Source of the DNA: Streptomyces albireticuli
GTDB lineage: Bacteria; Actinomycetota; Actinomycetes; Streptomycetales; Streptomycetaceae
Direction of reading: 5' to 3'
Assembly (NCBI RefSeq): GCF_002192455.1
Contig: NZ_CP021744.1
Coordinates: 8,022,501 to 8,086,500, forward strand
DNA: 64,000 bases
A program made the translations under genes and the position numbers. The notes below the pieces were generated by a model, which made no database searches, was not told the DNA's origin, and saw nothing but the letters and a program-made list of their open reading frames with translations. Shown piece by piece: positions 16,928-26,477 of this stretch (position 1 is its first letter; each line of letters starts with the position of its first letter).

Positions 16928-18454
16928 TCAGGAGGGCTGTTCGGCACCGAGCCCGTGCAGTGGCGGGCGTTCCCGGCGGGCCAGGGCGAGGGTGGTGATG
17001 GCCGCGGCGAGGACGGCCAGTGCGGCAGCGGCCGCGAAGGCCCAGTGGTAGCCGCCCGCCAGGGCGTGGGTCCGGCTCGTTCCGGGGAGCAGGTGCTGGG
17101 TGCGGCTTGCCGCGAGGGTCGTCAGTACGGCCAGGAAGAGCGCCCCGCCGGTCTGCTGGCTGGTGTTGACCAGGCCGCCGGCCAGGCCCGTCTCATGGGG
17201 TGGGACACCGCTGTAGGCGATGACGTTCACGGGCGCAAGGGCCAGTCCGATGCCCGCGCCGATCAGGACCAGCGGACCCAACAGAGTGACGAGGAAGGAG
17301 CCGTCGACGGGTGCCGCGGCCAGCCAGAGCAGGCCGCTGGCGAGGAGCAGCAGGCCGCTGGTCAGGACTACCGGCGCGCCCGCTCGGGCCAAGAGCCGGG
17401 AGGCGCAGGCGGCTGCCACGATCAGGGCAACGTTCAGGGGGAGTTGGGCGAGTCCGGAGCGTAGGGGGCTGTACTCCAGGACCTGCTGCATGTGCAGGGC
17501 GAGGAAGTAGAAGAGGCTGACGATGACGCCTCCGGTCATCAGCATGACCGTGTTCGCGGTGGCGACCGTCCTGCGGCGGAGCATGTGGGGAGGGAGCAGG
17601 GGCTGTGCGGCGCGCCGCTCGACGGCGACGAAGGCCACGAGCAGCAGGGCGCCGATCGCCAGGGGACCGAGGGTGCGAGGGGAGGTCCAGCCGTGGCTGC
17701 TGCTGGAGACCAGGCCCAGCACCGACGCCACGAGTCCGCCGGTGACCGTCGTCGCGCCGGCGAGGTCGAAGGAACGGCGTCCGGGGCGGGCGGGGAGGGC
17801 CGGTATGAGCTTCGGCGTGAGGAGCAGGGCGAGTGCGCCGACGGGGACGTTGATGAAGAAGATCCAGGGCCAGCCGGGGCCGGAGGTCAGGATGCCGCCG
17901 AGCAGGACGCCGGCGGCGCCGCCGGAGCCGGCGACCGCTCCCCAGATGCCCAGGGCGCGGTCGCGGTCGCGGCCTTCGGGGAAGACGGTGGTGACGATCG
18001 ACAGGGCGGCCGGGGACATGATCGCGGCCGCGGTTCCTTGCACCGCCCGGGAGGCGAGCAGGATGGCGCCGTCGGGTGCCAGGCCCGCCGTCAGGGAGGC
18101 GAGGGTGAACAGCAGCAGGCCGGTGGCGAAGACCGCGCGGCGCCCGAGGAGGTCTGCCGCGCGGCCGCCGAGCAGGAGAAGCCCGCCGAAGGCGAGCAGG
18201 TAGGTGTTGACCACCCAGGACAGGCCGGTCGCGGACATGTGCAGGCTCCTGCCGAGGGAAGGCAGGGCGATGTTGACGATGGAGGAGTCCAGCACCACCA
18301 CGAACTGGGTCACCGCCAGCAATGTCAGCGTGGCCCAGCGCCGGGACCCGCCGGGGACGGGCTGATCCGTCGTGGTGGCGTGGTGCGGGGCGGTGGGCGA
18401 TCGGTCAGGTGCGAGGCCGGCGTCGGGGGTCGGCTGGGTGTCGTGGTCGGACAC
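16928..18454 (-). CDS. MFS exporter, DHA2 (14-helix) type
   Basis: A 508-residue membrane transporter. The first helices contain VTQFVVVLDSSIVNIALPSL, the DHA2 motif D1, followed by motif A as GGRAADLLGRRAVFATG and motif C as GIWGAVAGSGGAAGVLLGG. About 14 hydrophobic segments follow, and the end is cytoplasmic and basic. It should use the proton gradient to export drug-like molecules. It lies 180 bases after the amidohydrolase and TetR genes on the same strand, so the three probably form one regulated unit. The substrate is unknown; the natural product of the neighbouring PKS is one possibility. Confidence 0.88.
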   Translation of the reverse strand: MSDHDTQPTPDAGLAPDRSPTAPHHATTTDQPVPGGSRRWATLTLLAVTQFVVVLDSSIVNIALPSLGRSLHMSATGLSWVVNTYLLAFGGLLLLGGRAADLLGRRAVFATGLLLFTLASLTAGLAPDGAILLASRAVQGTAAAIMSPAALSIVTTVFPEGRDRDRALGIWGAVAGSGGAAGVLLGGILTSGPGWPWIFFINVPVGALALLLTPKLIPALPARPGRRSFDLAGATTVTGGLVASVLGLVSSSSHGWTSPRTLGPLAIGALLLVAFVAVERRAAQPLLPPHMLRRRTVATANTVMLMTGGVIVSLFYFLALHMQQVLEYSPLRSGLAQLPLNVALIVAAACASRLLARAGAPVVLTSGLLLLASGLLWLAAAPVDGSFLVTLLGPLVLIGAGIGLALAPVNVIAYSGVPPHETGLAGGLVNTSQQTGGALFLAVLTTLAASRTQHLLPGTSRTHALAGGYHWAFAAAAALAVLAAAITTLALARRERPPLHGLGAEQPS

Positions 18455-18633
18455 GGGCGATTCCTTCGGCAGAAGGGCGGGGCGAAGACGGGCGCCCGCA
18501 TGCGGGAGGGCATGCGGGCGCCATCGCCGGCGCCGTCGGATGAGGCGGCGCTGACTGAGAGGGTGCGGGGCGGGTGCCGCCTACCGGGTGCAGCGCCGGT
18601 GACGGCACGCGCGGTGATGCGCCGGGGGAGGGG

Positions 18634-19959
18634 TTACCGCGCCGGTTCGGTGAGGCGGTCGCGCAGGGCGTCCGCCTGTGCGTACAGACGCGGGAGGGCA
18701 CCGGAGTCGAGGAGGCGGCCGTGTTCTTTGAGGACGCGCCCGGCGACGATCACGGTGTCGATGTCGCCGCGGTCCGCGCCCAGGACGACTGTGGCGGCGG
18801 GGTCGTTGACGGGGCGCAGCCCGGGGCGGTCGGTGGTGAGGACGATCAGGTCGGCCTGTTTGCCGACCGTGAGGGAGCCGGTGCGGTCGTCCAGGCCCAG
18901 GGCGCGGGCGCCCTCGATGGTGGCGAAGGACAAGACCTGCTCGGCGGTGACCATGACGGGGTCCGAGCCGTCGAGGCGGGCGCGGGCGTGGGCGGCCTGG
19001 CGTACGGCCTGGAGCGCGGCCCGCATCTGCGTGAACATGTCGCTGGGTGCGGTGACTTCGACGTCGGCGCTCAGGCTGGGGACCAGTCCGGCGTCCAGGG
19101 CGTCGAGGAGTGGAGGGTACCCCTGGCCCATGAGCATCTCGACCGCCGGGGCGATGGAGAGATGGCCGCCGCTGTCGCGGATCAGGGCGTACTGGGAGGC
19201 GTCCAGGTCGGTGGCGTGGATATAGGTGGCGCGTTCGCCTTGGGCGACGAGCAGGCCGAGCCGCTGGAGCATGCTGAGCGGCGGTTCCTCGCTGAACCGG
19301 CCGATGACGTGCAGGGCGACGGGCAGGGAGAGTTCGGCCGCCAGACGCCAGTTGGCCAGAGTGCCCTCCTCGCTGCGGGCCGTGGCCTCCAGCGCCATGG
19401 TCACCAGGGCCTGGTCGTCGGAGAGGAGCGAACGCAGCCGGGCGGCGTCGCGGGAGAGGCCGTCGGGGGCGACACGGTCGGCGTGGCGGGCGTTGAAGGA
19501 GTGGCTGTAGGCCAGGACGGTGCGCAGGCCGGTGGTGCGCAGGGCGTGGAGGGCGGCGTCGGAGTGCTCGGGGGTGTCGTGGATGTTGGCCAGGTCCTGG
19601 ACGGTGGTCACGCCCGCGTCGAGGGCTGCGTAGGCGCTCAGGGTCTCGCCCAGGTGCACGTCGTCGGGCGTGAACTGGGCGGCGAGGGCACCGGTGACCT
19701 GGGGGAAGTAGTCCCCGAGCGTCAGGTCGGCGCCCATGCCGCGGAGGGCGGCCTGCCACATGTGGCGGTGGGTGTCGATGAACCCGGGCAGCACGAGCGC
19801 GCCGTCGGCCTCGATGATCCGTGCGTCGTCGGGGGCTTCGATGCCGGGGCGGATCTCCGTGATCACGCCGTCGCGGGTCAGGATGTCGGCCCGGAGGGTG
19901 CCGTGGGCGGGGTCCATCGTCAGCAGCAGTCCGCCGCGGACGAGCAGTGCCTCGGTCAT
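18634..19959 (-). CDS. Metal-dependent amidohydrolase (cytosine/atrazine deaminase type)
   Basis: A 441-residue amidohydrolase with a TIM barrel. The first metal pair is in GFIDTHRHMWQ, further ligands are ALHVIGR and YIHATD, and the late Asp is in SLSADVEV. A C-terminal beta segment carries TGSLTVGKQADLIVL, the signature of deaminase-like members such as AtzB/TrzN and guanine deaminase. It would hydrolyse a C-N bond of a ring or amide. It starts at ATG 19959, 37 bases after the TetR gene, and is followed by an exporter, which fits a detoxification or catabolic unit. The substrate cannot be named. Confidence 0.85.
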   Translation of the reverse strand: MTEALLVRGGLLLTMDPAHGTLRADILTRDGVITEIRPGIEAPDDARIIEADGALVLPGFIDTHRHMWQAALRGMGADLTLGDYFPQVTGALAAQFTPDDVHLGETLSAYAALDAGVTTVQDLANIHDTPEHSDAALHALRTTGLRTVLAYSHSFNARHADRVAPDGLSRDAARLRSLLSDDQALVTMALEATARSEEGTLANWRLAAELSLPVALHVIGRFSEEPPLSMLQRLGLLVAQGERATYIHATDLDASQYALIRDSGGHLSIAPAVEMLMGQGYPPLLDALDAGLVPSLSADVEVTAPSDMFTQMRAALQAVRQAAHARARLDGSDPVMVTAEQVLSFATIEGARALGLDDRTGSLTVGKQADLIVLTTDRPGLRPVNDPAATVVLGADRGDIDTVIVAGRVLKEHGRLLDSGALPRLYAQADALRDRLTEPAR

Positions 19960-19996
19960 GGTGCGTCCTTCCGTAGTTCCCCCCTGGTGATCGCGG

Positions 19997-20641
19997 TCAG
20001 TCCTGGTTCCGGCGGCCGTCCCACAGGGCTTTCATCAGGTTCCAGTCCGGTGCCGGCCCGGGGAGCGCGGCCGGGGCCGGGGTGCGCAGGCCGTCGAGGA
20101 CCATGCGGGCGTAGCGGCGCTGGAGCAGCAGGGCCTGGGGGTGGTCCAGTGGCAGGGACGGGCTGAGGTGGTCCAGGAGCAGCAGCAGGTCCGCCCCGGT
20201 GACCTCCGGACGCAGGGCGCCGTCCGCCTTCGCCCGTTCGGCGACGGCGTCGATGGCCCGGTGCATCTCCTCCCGGACCGTGTCCAGACCCGGGGTGGGC
20301 GCCTGGCGCCTGCCCAGGACCGGCAGCATGTGCCCGGCACGGGCCCCCAGGCAGGCGAACAGGAAGCGCTCCAGGGCCCGGGCGCCGTCCGGCTCCTCCT
20401 CCAGCGCCTGGCGGGCCCGGTCCGCGATGAAGGACATGCCTGCCAGACGGACCGCGGTGACGAGATCGTTCTTGCTCGGGTAGAGCCGGTAGATCGCGCT
20501 CATACCCATGCCCGCACGGCGGGCGATCTCGGCCATCGACACGTCGTACCCCAGATCGATGAAAGCGCTGCCGGCCGCGCCGATGATTCGTTCCTCGGCC
20601 GTGACGCCACGCTCCCGGCGCTGATGCTCCTCGGTTGCCAT
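19997..20641 (-). CDS. TetR-family transcriptional regulator
   Basis: A 214-residue TetR repressor. The N-terminal HTH is TAEERIIGAAGSAFIDLGYD, then VSMAEIARRAGMGMSAIYRL, then YPSKNDLVTAV, the standard TetR DNA-binding pattern. The helical remainder should bind an unknown ligand. I start it at ATG 20641; a longer open frame upstream has no ribosome site and unlikely composition. A palindrome, GGAACGTTCC, sits 20 bases upstream (20661-20670), as expected for autoregulation. It probably controls the downstream amidohydrolase and MFS genes. Confidence 0.88.
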   Translation of the reverse strand: MATEEHQRRERGVTAEERIIGAAGSAFIDLGYDVSMAEIARRAGMGMSAIYRLYPSKNDLVTAVRLAGMSFIADRARQALEEEPDGARALERFLFACLGARAGHMLPVLGRRQAPTPGLDTVREEMHRAIDAVAERAKADGALRPEVTGADLLLLLDHLSPSLPLDHPQALLLQRRYARMVLDGLRTPAPAALPGPAPDWNLMKALWDGRRNQD

Positions 20642-20660
20642 GCCTGAACCGTAACAGAAT

Positions 20661-20670
20661 GGAACGTTCC
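20661..20670. promoter_or_regulatory. Likely TetR operator
   Basis: A perfect 10-base palindrome, GGAACGTTCC, followed by a repeated half-site GTTCC (20671-20675), lies 20 bases upstream of the TetR start codon. The site and spacing are typical of self-repression by TetR proteins. The assignment is by position and not proved. Confidence 0.6.
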
Positions 20671-20675
20671 GTTCC

Positions 20676-21329
20676 GTCCTGGGTGTGGGCAGGCTCCGCG
20701 GCGCCGGTGGCGGCGGTCCACTGGCATGGCCTCCGGTGCCAGGCCTGTACGCGGCGGCCAAGGGCGCCATCGCCCCCGAGGGCCTGGCCGAGGGCTCCCG
20801 CGAGAGCACGAGGCATGGGCGGGTCAGCTGGTTTCGCCTGCGGCCGAGCGGTTGATCCGCGGTGGACTGGCCCACGACGCCCAGGTCCGCGACGGCGAAC
20901 GCGATCTGGAGGGCCGGCTACGGGGACTGGCCGGGTGGGTCGACCGGCTCGGACCCCGCAGGCCGCGTTCGTGGGGCCCGTCGGCTGGGTCGGCCGCGCC
21001 GCCCTGATCGTGCTGTCCGGGGTGCGCCGGTTGGGGACGGCCCACCAGGAGAATGCCGACCGGAGCCGGGAACCGGCACCGAGCGGTGGCGTGGCGGTGG
21101 AGGCCGCGCGCCGCGGCGTGCCCGTGCCGGCCGGTCGGAGGGCGTGCGTCTGGTCCGGCGTCTCCACCGGCCGGGTACTGGAGGGGGGCCTGGAACCTCC
21201 CTGTCGTGGGCGTGTGGTTCCGGCGTGGACCCATGGGCGCGAAGGGCCTCCATGGCCGGGGCGGTGCACATCAGGTGCGTGGCATGCGGGGAGGGTCGGC
21301 GTGTGCGGGAGGAGTCGGTGAACGGGCAC
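20676..21329. other. Gene-free stretch
   Basis: About 650 bases between the TetR operator and the end of a minus-strand MFS gene. Both strands stay open for long runs because of high GC, but I see no domain, signal peptide or ribosome site that supports a gene. It may hold the remnant of an older gene. Confidence 0.35.
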
Positions 21330-22753
21330 TCATGCTCTGCCCCCGACGGTCTCGCGGTCCTCGGCGGTACCGTGCGGGGGAGCCCCTGGTGCGTCACGGT
21401 CACGAAGGGTGAGTGCGCACAGCGCGGCGATCAGGCCGGCCGCCGCCATGACGGCCCAGGCGGTCCGGTAGCTGTTCGCGTCGCTTCCTCCGCCGGTGAC
21501 GGAGATCAGGATCGCCACGCCGATCGCGCCGCCGACCTGGCGGGAGGCGTTGAGCACTCCGGTGCCGGTCGCGTATTCCTGTGGGGCAGGCCGCTGACGC
21601 CTCCGGCCAGAAATCCGGTCTGCGCGATTCCGGCCCCGGCGCCGGTGAGGACCGTGCCGGCGAGATAGACCGGGAAGTACCCCGCCTGCTCGGTCAGGAG
21701 GAAGAACCACAGGATTCCGGCAGCGAGGAAGAAGATGCCGCCCAGCCCTGCCAGCCTGCGGGGCTCCAGTGACACTCTGCCCGCGATCAGGGCGGTGACC
21801 ACCGCGGTCGCGGGCCCGGAGGCGAAACCGAGTCCGGCGAGGACCGGAGTCCACGCCCACACCTCCGTGAGGAACAGGCTGCAGCCCAGGAGCATGATCG
21901 AGAAACCCACGTAGAAACACGCCATGCCCAGCGTCGCCACGGTGAAAGAGGGAACCCGCAGGACCCGCAGGTCCACCGCCGGCGCCTCATGGGCCAAGCA
22001 CCTGCGCAGGAGCCAGGCCAGTGCCACCGCGCCTGCCGTGAGCACGGCCCACCACCAAGGATCGGCGAAGCCCCACTCGGTCACATACGACACGGCGGTC
22101 ACCAGCGCCCCGACTCCCGTGACGAGCAGGGCGGAGCCGAACAGGTCGGGAACTTTCGTGTCCAGCGTGGCCGTCTCTTCGAGGCCCGTGGCGAGGAAGA
22201 GGCTGAGGGCCGCGATCGGCAGATTGATCAGGAAGATCCACCGCCAGTCGTACTGGGTCAGCACACCGCCCAGGACGGGGCCGGCGGCCGCGGCCACCGA
22301 GCCGGCCGCGGCCCAGAGGGACACCATCCGTTTGTGCCGTTCCTGGGGGTAGGCCGCCAGCAGCAAGGCCAGGCTCGTCGGTACGACCAGCGCCGCGCCG
22401 GCGCCTTGCAGACCGCGCGCGACGATCAGAGTGACCACGTCGGGCGCGATCGCTGCCCCGAGAGACCCCGCGCCGAAGGCGAGCAGCCCCAGCCGGAACA
22501 GGCGCTTGCGTCCGAACCGGTCCGCCAGCCGCCCGGACGGGACGAGCAGTGCCGCGAACACCACACCGTAGGCGTTCAGCACCCATGTCAGCGCCTGGGG
22601 GGACGCGGCCGGGAAGCTCGCGCCGATCGAGGAGAACGCCAGGTTCACGACGAACAGATCCAGAGACGCCAGCACGCTGGCGGCACCGATCGCCACGAGC
22701 GGCCCGAGCCCGCCGTCGCCGCGATTCTTACTTGCTTGAGACAAGTCTGTCAT
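21330..22753 (-). CDS. MFS drug exporter with a single-base frameshift
   Basis: Read with one added base, this is a transporter of about 474 residues of the DHA2 type. It starts MTDLSQASKNRGDGG, has SVLASLDLFVVNLAFSSIG, GRLADRFGRKRLFRLG (motif A) and AAAAGPVLGGVLTQYDWRWI (motif C), and ends with helices such as TAWAVMAAAGLIAALCALTL. The frame breaks near 21583-21586, a run of four G on the plus strand; a fifth base there restores LPPQEYATGTGVLN. The upstream part alone would lack its last two or so helices. The start ATG 22753 faces the HxlR gene, and two shared operator-like palindromes lie between them. The break is more likely a sequence error than gene loss. Confidence 0.78.
22730..22746. 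promoter_or_regulatory. Operator-like palindrome 1 of the HxlR/MFS pair
   Basis: ACTTGCTTGAGACAAGT has complementary ends (ACTTG and CAAGT) and shares its left part with the stronger palindrome at 22773-22795. It lies inside the 5' end of the MFS coding frame, just past its start codon, where a bound repressor would block transcription. Confidence 0.55.
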
Positions 22754-22772
22754 GGTGGCCAAAATAGAGAGA

Positions 22773-22795
22773 CTGACTTGCTTGAAGCAAGTCAG
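22773..22795. promoter_or_regulatory. Operator palindrome 2 of the HxlR/MFS pair
   Basis: Eleven-base perfect arms around a single central base (CTGACTTGCTT, G, AAGCAAGTCAG). It is centred between the divergent starts, 20 bases from the MFS start and 11 from the HxlR start. This is the expected binding site for the HxlR protein and would control both genes. Confidence 0.75.
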
Positions 22796-22805
22796 TAGGC
22801 TCCCG

Positions 22806-23330
22806 ATGAGAGATGATGCCGTCATGGCGCTACGTTCCGACTGGTCCGACAGGCCGTGCCCGATCGCACGGGGCATCGACGCGCTCGGGGATCCCTGGGT
22901 GCTTCTCGTACTCCGCGAACTGCTCTCCGGAGGCAGGCGCTTCGACGAGATCCGCGAGCAGATGGAGGTGGCCGACAACATCCTCGCCAAGCGCCTGACG
23001 TACATGGTCGAGGCGGGCCTGGTCCGGCGGGTGCCCTACCGGGAGGGCAAGCGGCCACGGTACGAGTACGTCCCGACGGCCGCGGCGGCCGACGCGCTGC
23101 CGATCCTGCACGCCTACGCGCTCTGGGCCGAGAAGCACACCCCGACCGAAGACCTCACGCGACGTCTGGTGATCATTTGCCGCGCCTGCGGGGAAGAAAG
23201 CAAGGGGAGCGAGACGTGCAGTGAGTGCGGCCGCAAACTCACCTCGGACAACGTGTCCTGGATCCGCCCGACCTCTCCGGACCGGGAGCCGGCGCCTCTC
23301 CTGGCTCCCGGCGAAGGCGAGGGCGCCTGA
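22806..23330 (+). CDS. HxlR-family regulator with a C-terminal zinc ribbon
   Basis: A 174-residue winged-helix regulator. The HxlR core is CPIARGIDALGDPWVLLVLR, then LLSGGRRFDEIREQMEVADN, then LAKRLTYMVEAGLVRRVPYR, with the first Cys and the GDPW motif typical of MarR/HxlR redox- or drug-sensing proteins. After residue 120 there is an added segment with four Cys (CRAC and CSEC, 12 residues apart), probably a zinc ribbon. It is divergent from the MFS exporter and flanked by the matching palindromes, so it should repress the exporter until a ligand arrives. The ATG at 22806 was chosen; ATG 22824 is an alternative. Confidence 0.85.
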   Translation: MRDDAVMALRSDWSDRPCPIARGIDALGDPWVLLVLRELLSGGRRFDEIREQMEVADNILAKRLTYMVEAGLVRRVPYREGKRPRYEYVPTAAAADALPILHAYALWAEKHTPTEDLTRRLVIICRACGEESKGSETCSECGRKLTSDNVSWIRPTSPDREPAPLLAPGEGEGA

Positions 23331-23447
23331 GCTCCGAGGCCCGCCTGGAGTGCCGCGTCGACCGAGGCAGCCGCGCCGCTGTCCGCCGATGCCGTCCGAA
23401 GGCCGTGCTCGACCAAGGGTCTCGGCGGTCAAAACAGCGAATGTCGT

Positions 23448-23926
23448 CTACGGGTACCGGACGGCGAGCACCGTCGTCACGGCTTCCTCGGGCGTCGCGG
23501 CGTGGACGAGGCCCATGACGGGGCTCCCCGTCCGGTCGCTCACCTGCCACCCGGCCAGGCAGACGGCGGGGATGTCGCCACGCCGCCCGGCGAGAGCGAT
23601 CTCGCTGAGGGTGCCCCAGGAGCCGCCGACGGAGATCACCGCGTCGGCGCCGGCGACGTTCGCGGCGTCCCGGCCTCTCCCATGCCGGTGAGGACCATGG
23701 CGGACAATGAGCCGGAGGCTGCCGCCCGGTCCGTGTCCGGGCGGATCCCGATCACCAATCCGCCTCGTGAGCGGGCCCCTTCGGCGACAGCGGCCATGAC
23801 GCCCGCTCCTGCGCCGCACAGCACGCCGGCTCCGTGCTCGGCGAGAAGCCGGCCCACCTGACGGGCGCGCGGCCGTTCCTCCTCGTTGCCACGCCCCGGC
23901 CCGCAGACCGCGACCTGGAAGCGCAC
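23448..23926 (-). CDS. LOG-like (TIGR00725-type) nucleotide-binding protein, frameshifted
   Basis: With one base added near 23678 the gene encodes about 159 residues. It starts VRFQVAVCGPGRGNEEERPR, passes through GVLCGAGAGVMAAVAEGARS, and carries the family signature GGSWGTLSEIALA. This Rossmann-fold family includes cytokinin-activating LOG enzymes and DprA-like proteins; TIGR00725 members have no assigned role. The start GTG 23926 follows AGGAGG by four bases. The break (GAGGCC where GAGGGCC is expected) is a one-base loss next to a G run. A biochemical role cannot be given from sequence. Confidence 0.7.
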
Positions 23927-24021
23927 GCGACCTCCTGTGGTATCCCGATGATTGTTCACCTGGTATCGGTACCGCCAAGTCTCCTCGAATACCGTCACCC
24001 CAACGCGTTTTGCCGGCGCCT

Positions 24022-24474
24022 CTAAGCGCTCCCGATATGGTTCACGTGCCGGATGTTCTTCTGGTCGACGGGGTCCTGACTCGGCGTGGTGTCGAACCAC
24101 GCGTCCAGGATTTCGGTGAGGACCGAGGCCGAGGTCAGCCGCAGGCTCAGGGCCAGGACGTTCGCGTCGTTCCAGCGCCGGGCGCCGCTGGCTGTATAGG
24201 CATCCGTGCACAATGCGGCGCGTACGCCGGGAACCTTGTTGGCCGCGATGCTGGCGCCGGTGCCGGTCCAGCAGCACACCACGGCCTGGTCGGCCCGCCC
24301 CTGGACGACGTCCTGGGCTGCGGCTTCGGTGCAGAGCGCCCAGTCGTCCTTCTCCTCCGGATTCAGCACGCCGTGGGGGATCACCTCATGGCCCCGGTGG
24401 TTCAGTTCTTCCGCGAGCTGGCGGGCCACGCCCTTGTCCCAGTCGGCAGAGACAGAGATTCGCAGCTTCGGCAT
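24022..24474 (-). CDS. RpiB/LacAB-family sugar-phosphate isomerase
   Basis: A 150-residue protein. The core motifs are VVCCWTGTGASIAANKVPGV and RRWNDANVLALSLRL, characteristic of ribose-5-phosphate isomerase B and galactose-6-phosphate isomerase. The family active-site Cys is in the CCWTGTG segment. It is cytoplasmic and would interconvert aldose and ketose phosphates. A strong ribosome site (GAAGGAGG) precedes ATG 24474; an upstream ATG has no comparable site. It lies 95 bases upstream of the LOG-like gene on the same strand. The second Cys in CC is unusual compared with the common GxGxG loop, so substrate range is uncertain. Confidence 0.85.
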   Translation of the reverse strand: MPKLRISVSADWDKGVARQLAEELNHRGHEVIPHGVLNPEEKDDWALCTEAAAQDVVQGRADQAVVCCWTGTGASIAANKVPGVRAALCTDAYTASGARRWNDANVLALSLRLTSASVLTEILDAWFDTTPSQDPVDQKNIRHVNHIGSA

Positions 24475-24762
24475 GATTCCCTCCTTCGGGTCTGTGTCGT
24501 GCCCAGTGCCCATTCGGCCGCCGGCGAGGGTGCCTCCCTTGTCTCCTTCCCTGAATCCGACGTGGTCAGCCCCTTGCCGCCTGATAAGGCCGAGGGGATT
24601 CGTCCGTAAGCATTCGGTGAGCGGCGTGGATACCCGGGGTGGTCCGTCGCAGAAGGCCGAGAATTCGGGTCAGCACTGCCCGTCGAAGCGCTCGAATGAT
24701 CAGAAAGGTCTTCGACGAGCACCCCGAGAACCGTGACGGCGTCGACGAAGGGGGTCCTGGCC

Positions 24763-25347
24763 TCACCCGGAGTCCGGCCGGGGACGGGGAGCCGGTGCGG
24801 GCAGGTCCTGGCAAGCGGCGGTGAGGTCGGCGAGGTCTGCGGCGATCAGGGCGAGGGTCTCCGCGACCGGTCGGCCGTCGCGGATGGCGGATCTGGTCGC
24901 CGTCTCGCCCGTCAGGCCCTCCGCCAGTTCGATGGAGCGCAAGGTGTGGAGCTCCTCCAGCCGCCCTTGCGCCTCGGTCAGGAGACGGTCCAGTTCCCGG
25001 AGGCGCCCGGAGGCCGGCTGTTCGTCGTCGGTGAGGATCCTTGTGGCCGTGCGTGCCCAGGTGCTGAGGTCGGCGGCCGCCCAAATCGGCTGGGTGCGGT
25101 GGCTCGCCGGGGCGAGTGCCAGGAGGGCGGTGGTGTGCAGGTGCAGGTACTGGAGGGCGGGCAGGCATGCCTCCAGCCGGAGGGCGGAGCGGCCCGGCGA
25201 GGCGGGGTTCAGCGCCCGCGCCAGATCAGCGGTCTCGTCGCGGAGCGCGTCCAGCTCAAGAGTGCCGTGCGTGTCCATGGCCAGCGAGCGTATGCGCCGG
25301 TCGATGGTCATCTCGATGTCCTGCCGCGTGAGTCTTACGTGAGGCAT
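24763..25347 (-). CDS. Unknown helical protein
   Basis: A 194-residue protein beginning MPHVRLTRQDIEMTIDRRIR. It is mostly amphipathic helix (LDALRDETADLARALN, ASGRLRELDRLLTEAQGRLE, ETLALIAADLADLTAACQDL) without membrane segments, and ends in a Pro-rich tail. I do not recognise a family. Gene-like composition and orderly helices make it likely real. It is upstream of the RpiB-like gene on the same strand but nearly 300 bases away. Confidence 0.6.
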   Translation of the reverse strand: MPHVRLTRQDIEMTIDRRIRSLAMDTHGTLELDALRDETADLARALNPASPGRSALRLEACLPALQYLHLHTTALLALAPASHRTQPIWAAADLSTWARTATRILTDDEQPASGRLRELDRLLTEAQGRLEELHTLRSIELAEGLTGETATRSAIRDGRPVAETLALIAADLADLTAACQDLPAPAPRPRPDSG

Positions 25348-26222
25348 AGCCGCCGCCTTTCACCGTACGGGGTCGGAGTCCGGGGGCCCGCGCGAGGAGA
25401 GTTTTTCCTTTTCTGAAGCCTGGCACGCGAGGGGTAACGCACGGGGTCACCTCATAGGCTCACCGAGCAGGTGAAGCGGCGTCCCCCGATCGGACCCCGC
25501 TCCGCCGAAGCGGCGGTGACCGCGGAGAAGGGGAGCCGGAGCGTCGGCGATCGGTCACCGGGCGGGCTTGGCGGGATCCGCTGCTCGCGGTCCGGGAACG
25601 TCGTCGGCCTGAAGGGCGGCGAAAGCCGGTCCGCGTTCGGGCGGGATCTGCCGCCGTTCACGGGCAACCAGTTGCGATGGCCGGGCTGGTCCCCCTTTCC
25701 CCGGAGCGGACGCCGAGCGAGGGGCGAATATGGGCGAGACCGAGGAATCAGCTTCGCGAAGGACCAGGGTGGTGGGGCCGACGGCCGGATTCACCGTGGC
25801 GGTGGGGAAGACGAAGGCGGGGTGGTCGCGGGGGAACCCGTCCCCATGCCGAATGTCCGAACAGGAGTTCTGGTCGTCGCGGCGGGTGGGTACGCGGCCG
25901 CTGTGGTAACTCTGCGCGTCAAGAGCCAGGATCCCACCCGGAATTGATACGAGCGGGCAGCGCTCCTGGCACCCCACCCCCCACGTGGACATGCGCGCCA
26001 ACCCAGCGCGCCGTGTCGGCGGAGAAGGCGTGCTCCCTTCAGCTGTCCGTCGTCAGCGGAGTCGGCCACGGCCTGCCCCTTCTTCTTCCCACGGGGACGG
26101 AGCCCGTACGTCACGTCGGCCGGCCTGAGCGGCCCTGGTGAGGGAGAGCCGGCGCAGGGGGTAAACGGTTCGGTACGAGCACCGGATCCTGGGCCCTGGT
26201 CTGTGGGGCAGTCCTTTTCCTG
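25348..26222. other. Gene-free stretch
   Basis: About 870 bases between the unknown helical protein and the DUF1232-like gene. Open frames on both strands have no motif or ribosome support. The end near 26142-26222 is open in frame with the DUF1232-like gene and encodes a hydrophobic segment, but no start codon is visible there. Confidence 0.35.
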
Positions 26223-26477
26223 GTGGCGGCGGCCGGGGCCGCCGTGCTCGTGGCCCTCCGGCTCATCCGGGCCCGGAGGCTGCTGCGCCAGGCGGGCGTG
26301 CCCGAGACCACCAAGCTGGTGTTCCGGGGAGCCCTGCTCTGTCTCGTTTCCCCACGCGACCTCATCCCCGATCCTTTCTACGTGGACGACATCGGCGTCC
26401 TGCTCCTGGCCCTGTGCTCCCTCCGCACGGCAGCCCGCAGTCCCGCCGCGACGAGCGGGCCCACGCCACCGCGGTGA
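26223..26477 (+). CDS. DUF1232 (YkvA-like) membrane-associated protein
   Basis: A protein of about 84 residues with VLVALRLIRARRLLRQAG and the core RGALLCLVSPRDLIPDPFYV followed by DDIGVLLLAL. The SPxDLIPD...DD pattern is that of DUF1232 proteins, small membrane-associated proteins of unknown role. I give the GTG at 26223 as a working start. The frame is open upstream to 26142 and adds SWALVCGAVLFLVA, a likely membrane helix, but no ATG/GTG/TTG is in frame there. The true start may use a rare codon or be hidden by a sequence error. Confidence 0.6.
   Translation: MAAAGAAVLVALRLIRARRLLRQAGVPETTKLVFRGALLCLVSPRDLIPDPFYVDDIGVLLLALCSLRTAARSPAATSGPTPPR

Noticed and set aside
18574..20166. 530-codon plus-strand frame
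   Set aside because: It lies opposite the amidohydrolase, which has clear metal motifs; the plus-strand frame has none.
20676..21329. Possible gene in the stretch upstream of the TetR gene
   Set aside because: Several frames are open, but none has a start with a ribosome site or any motif.
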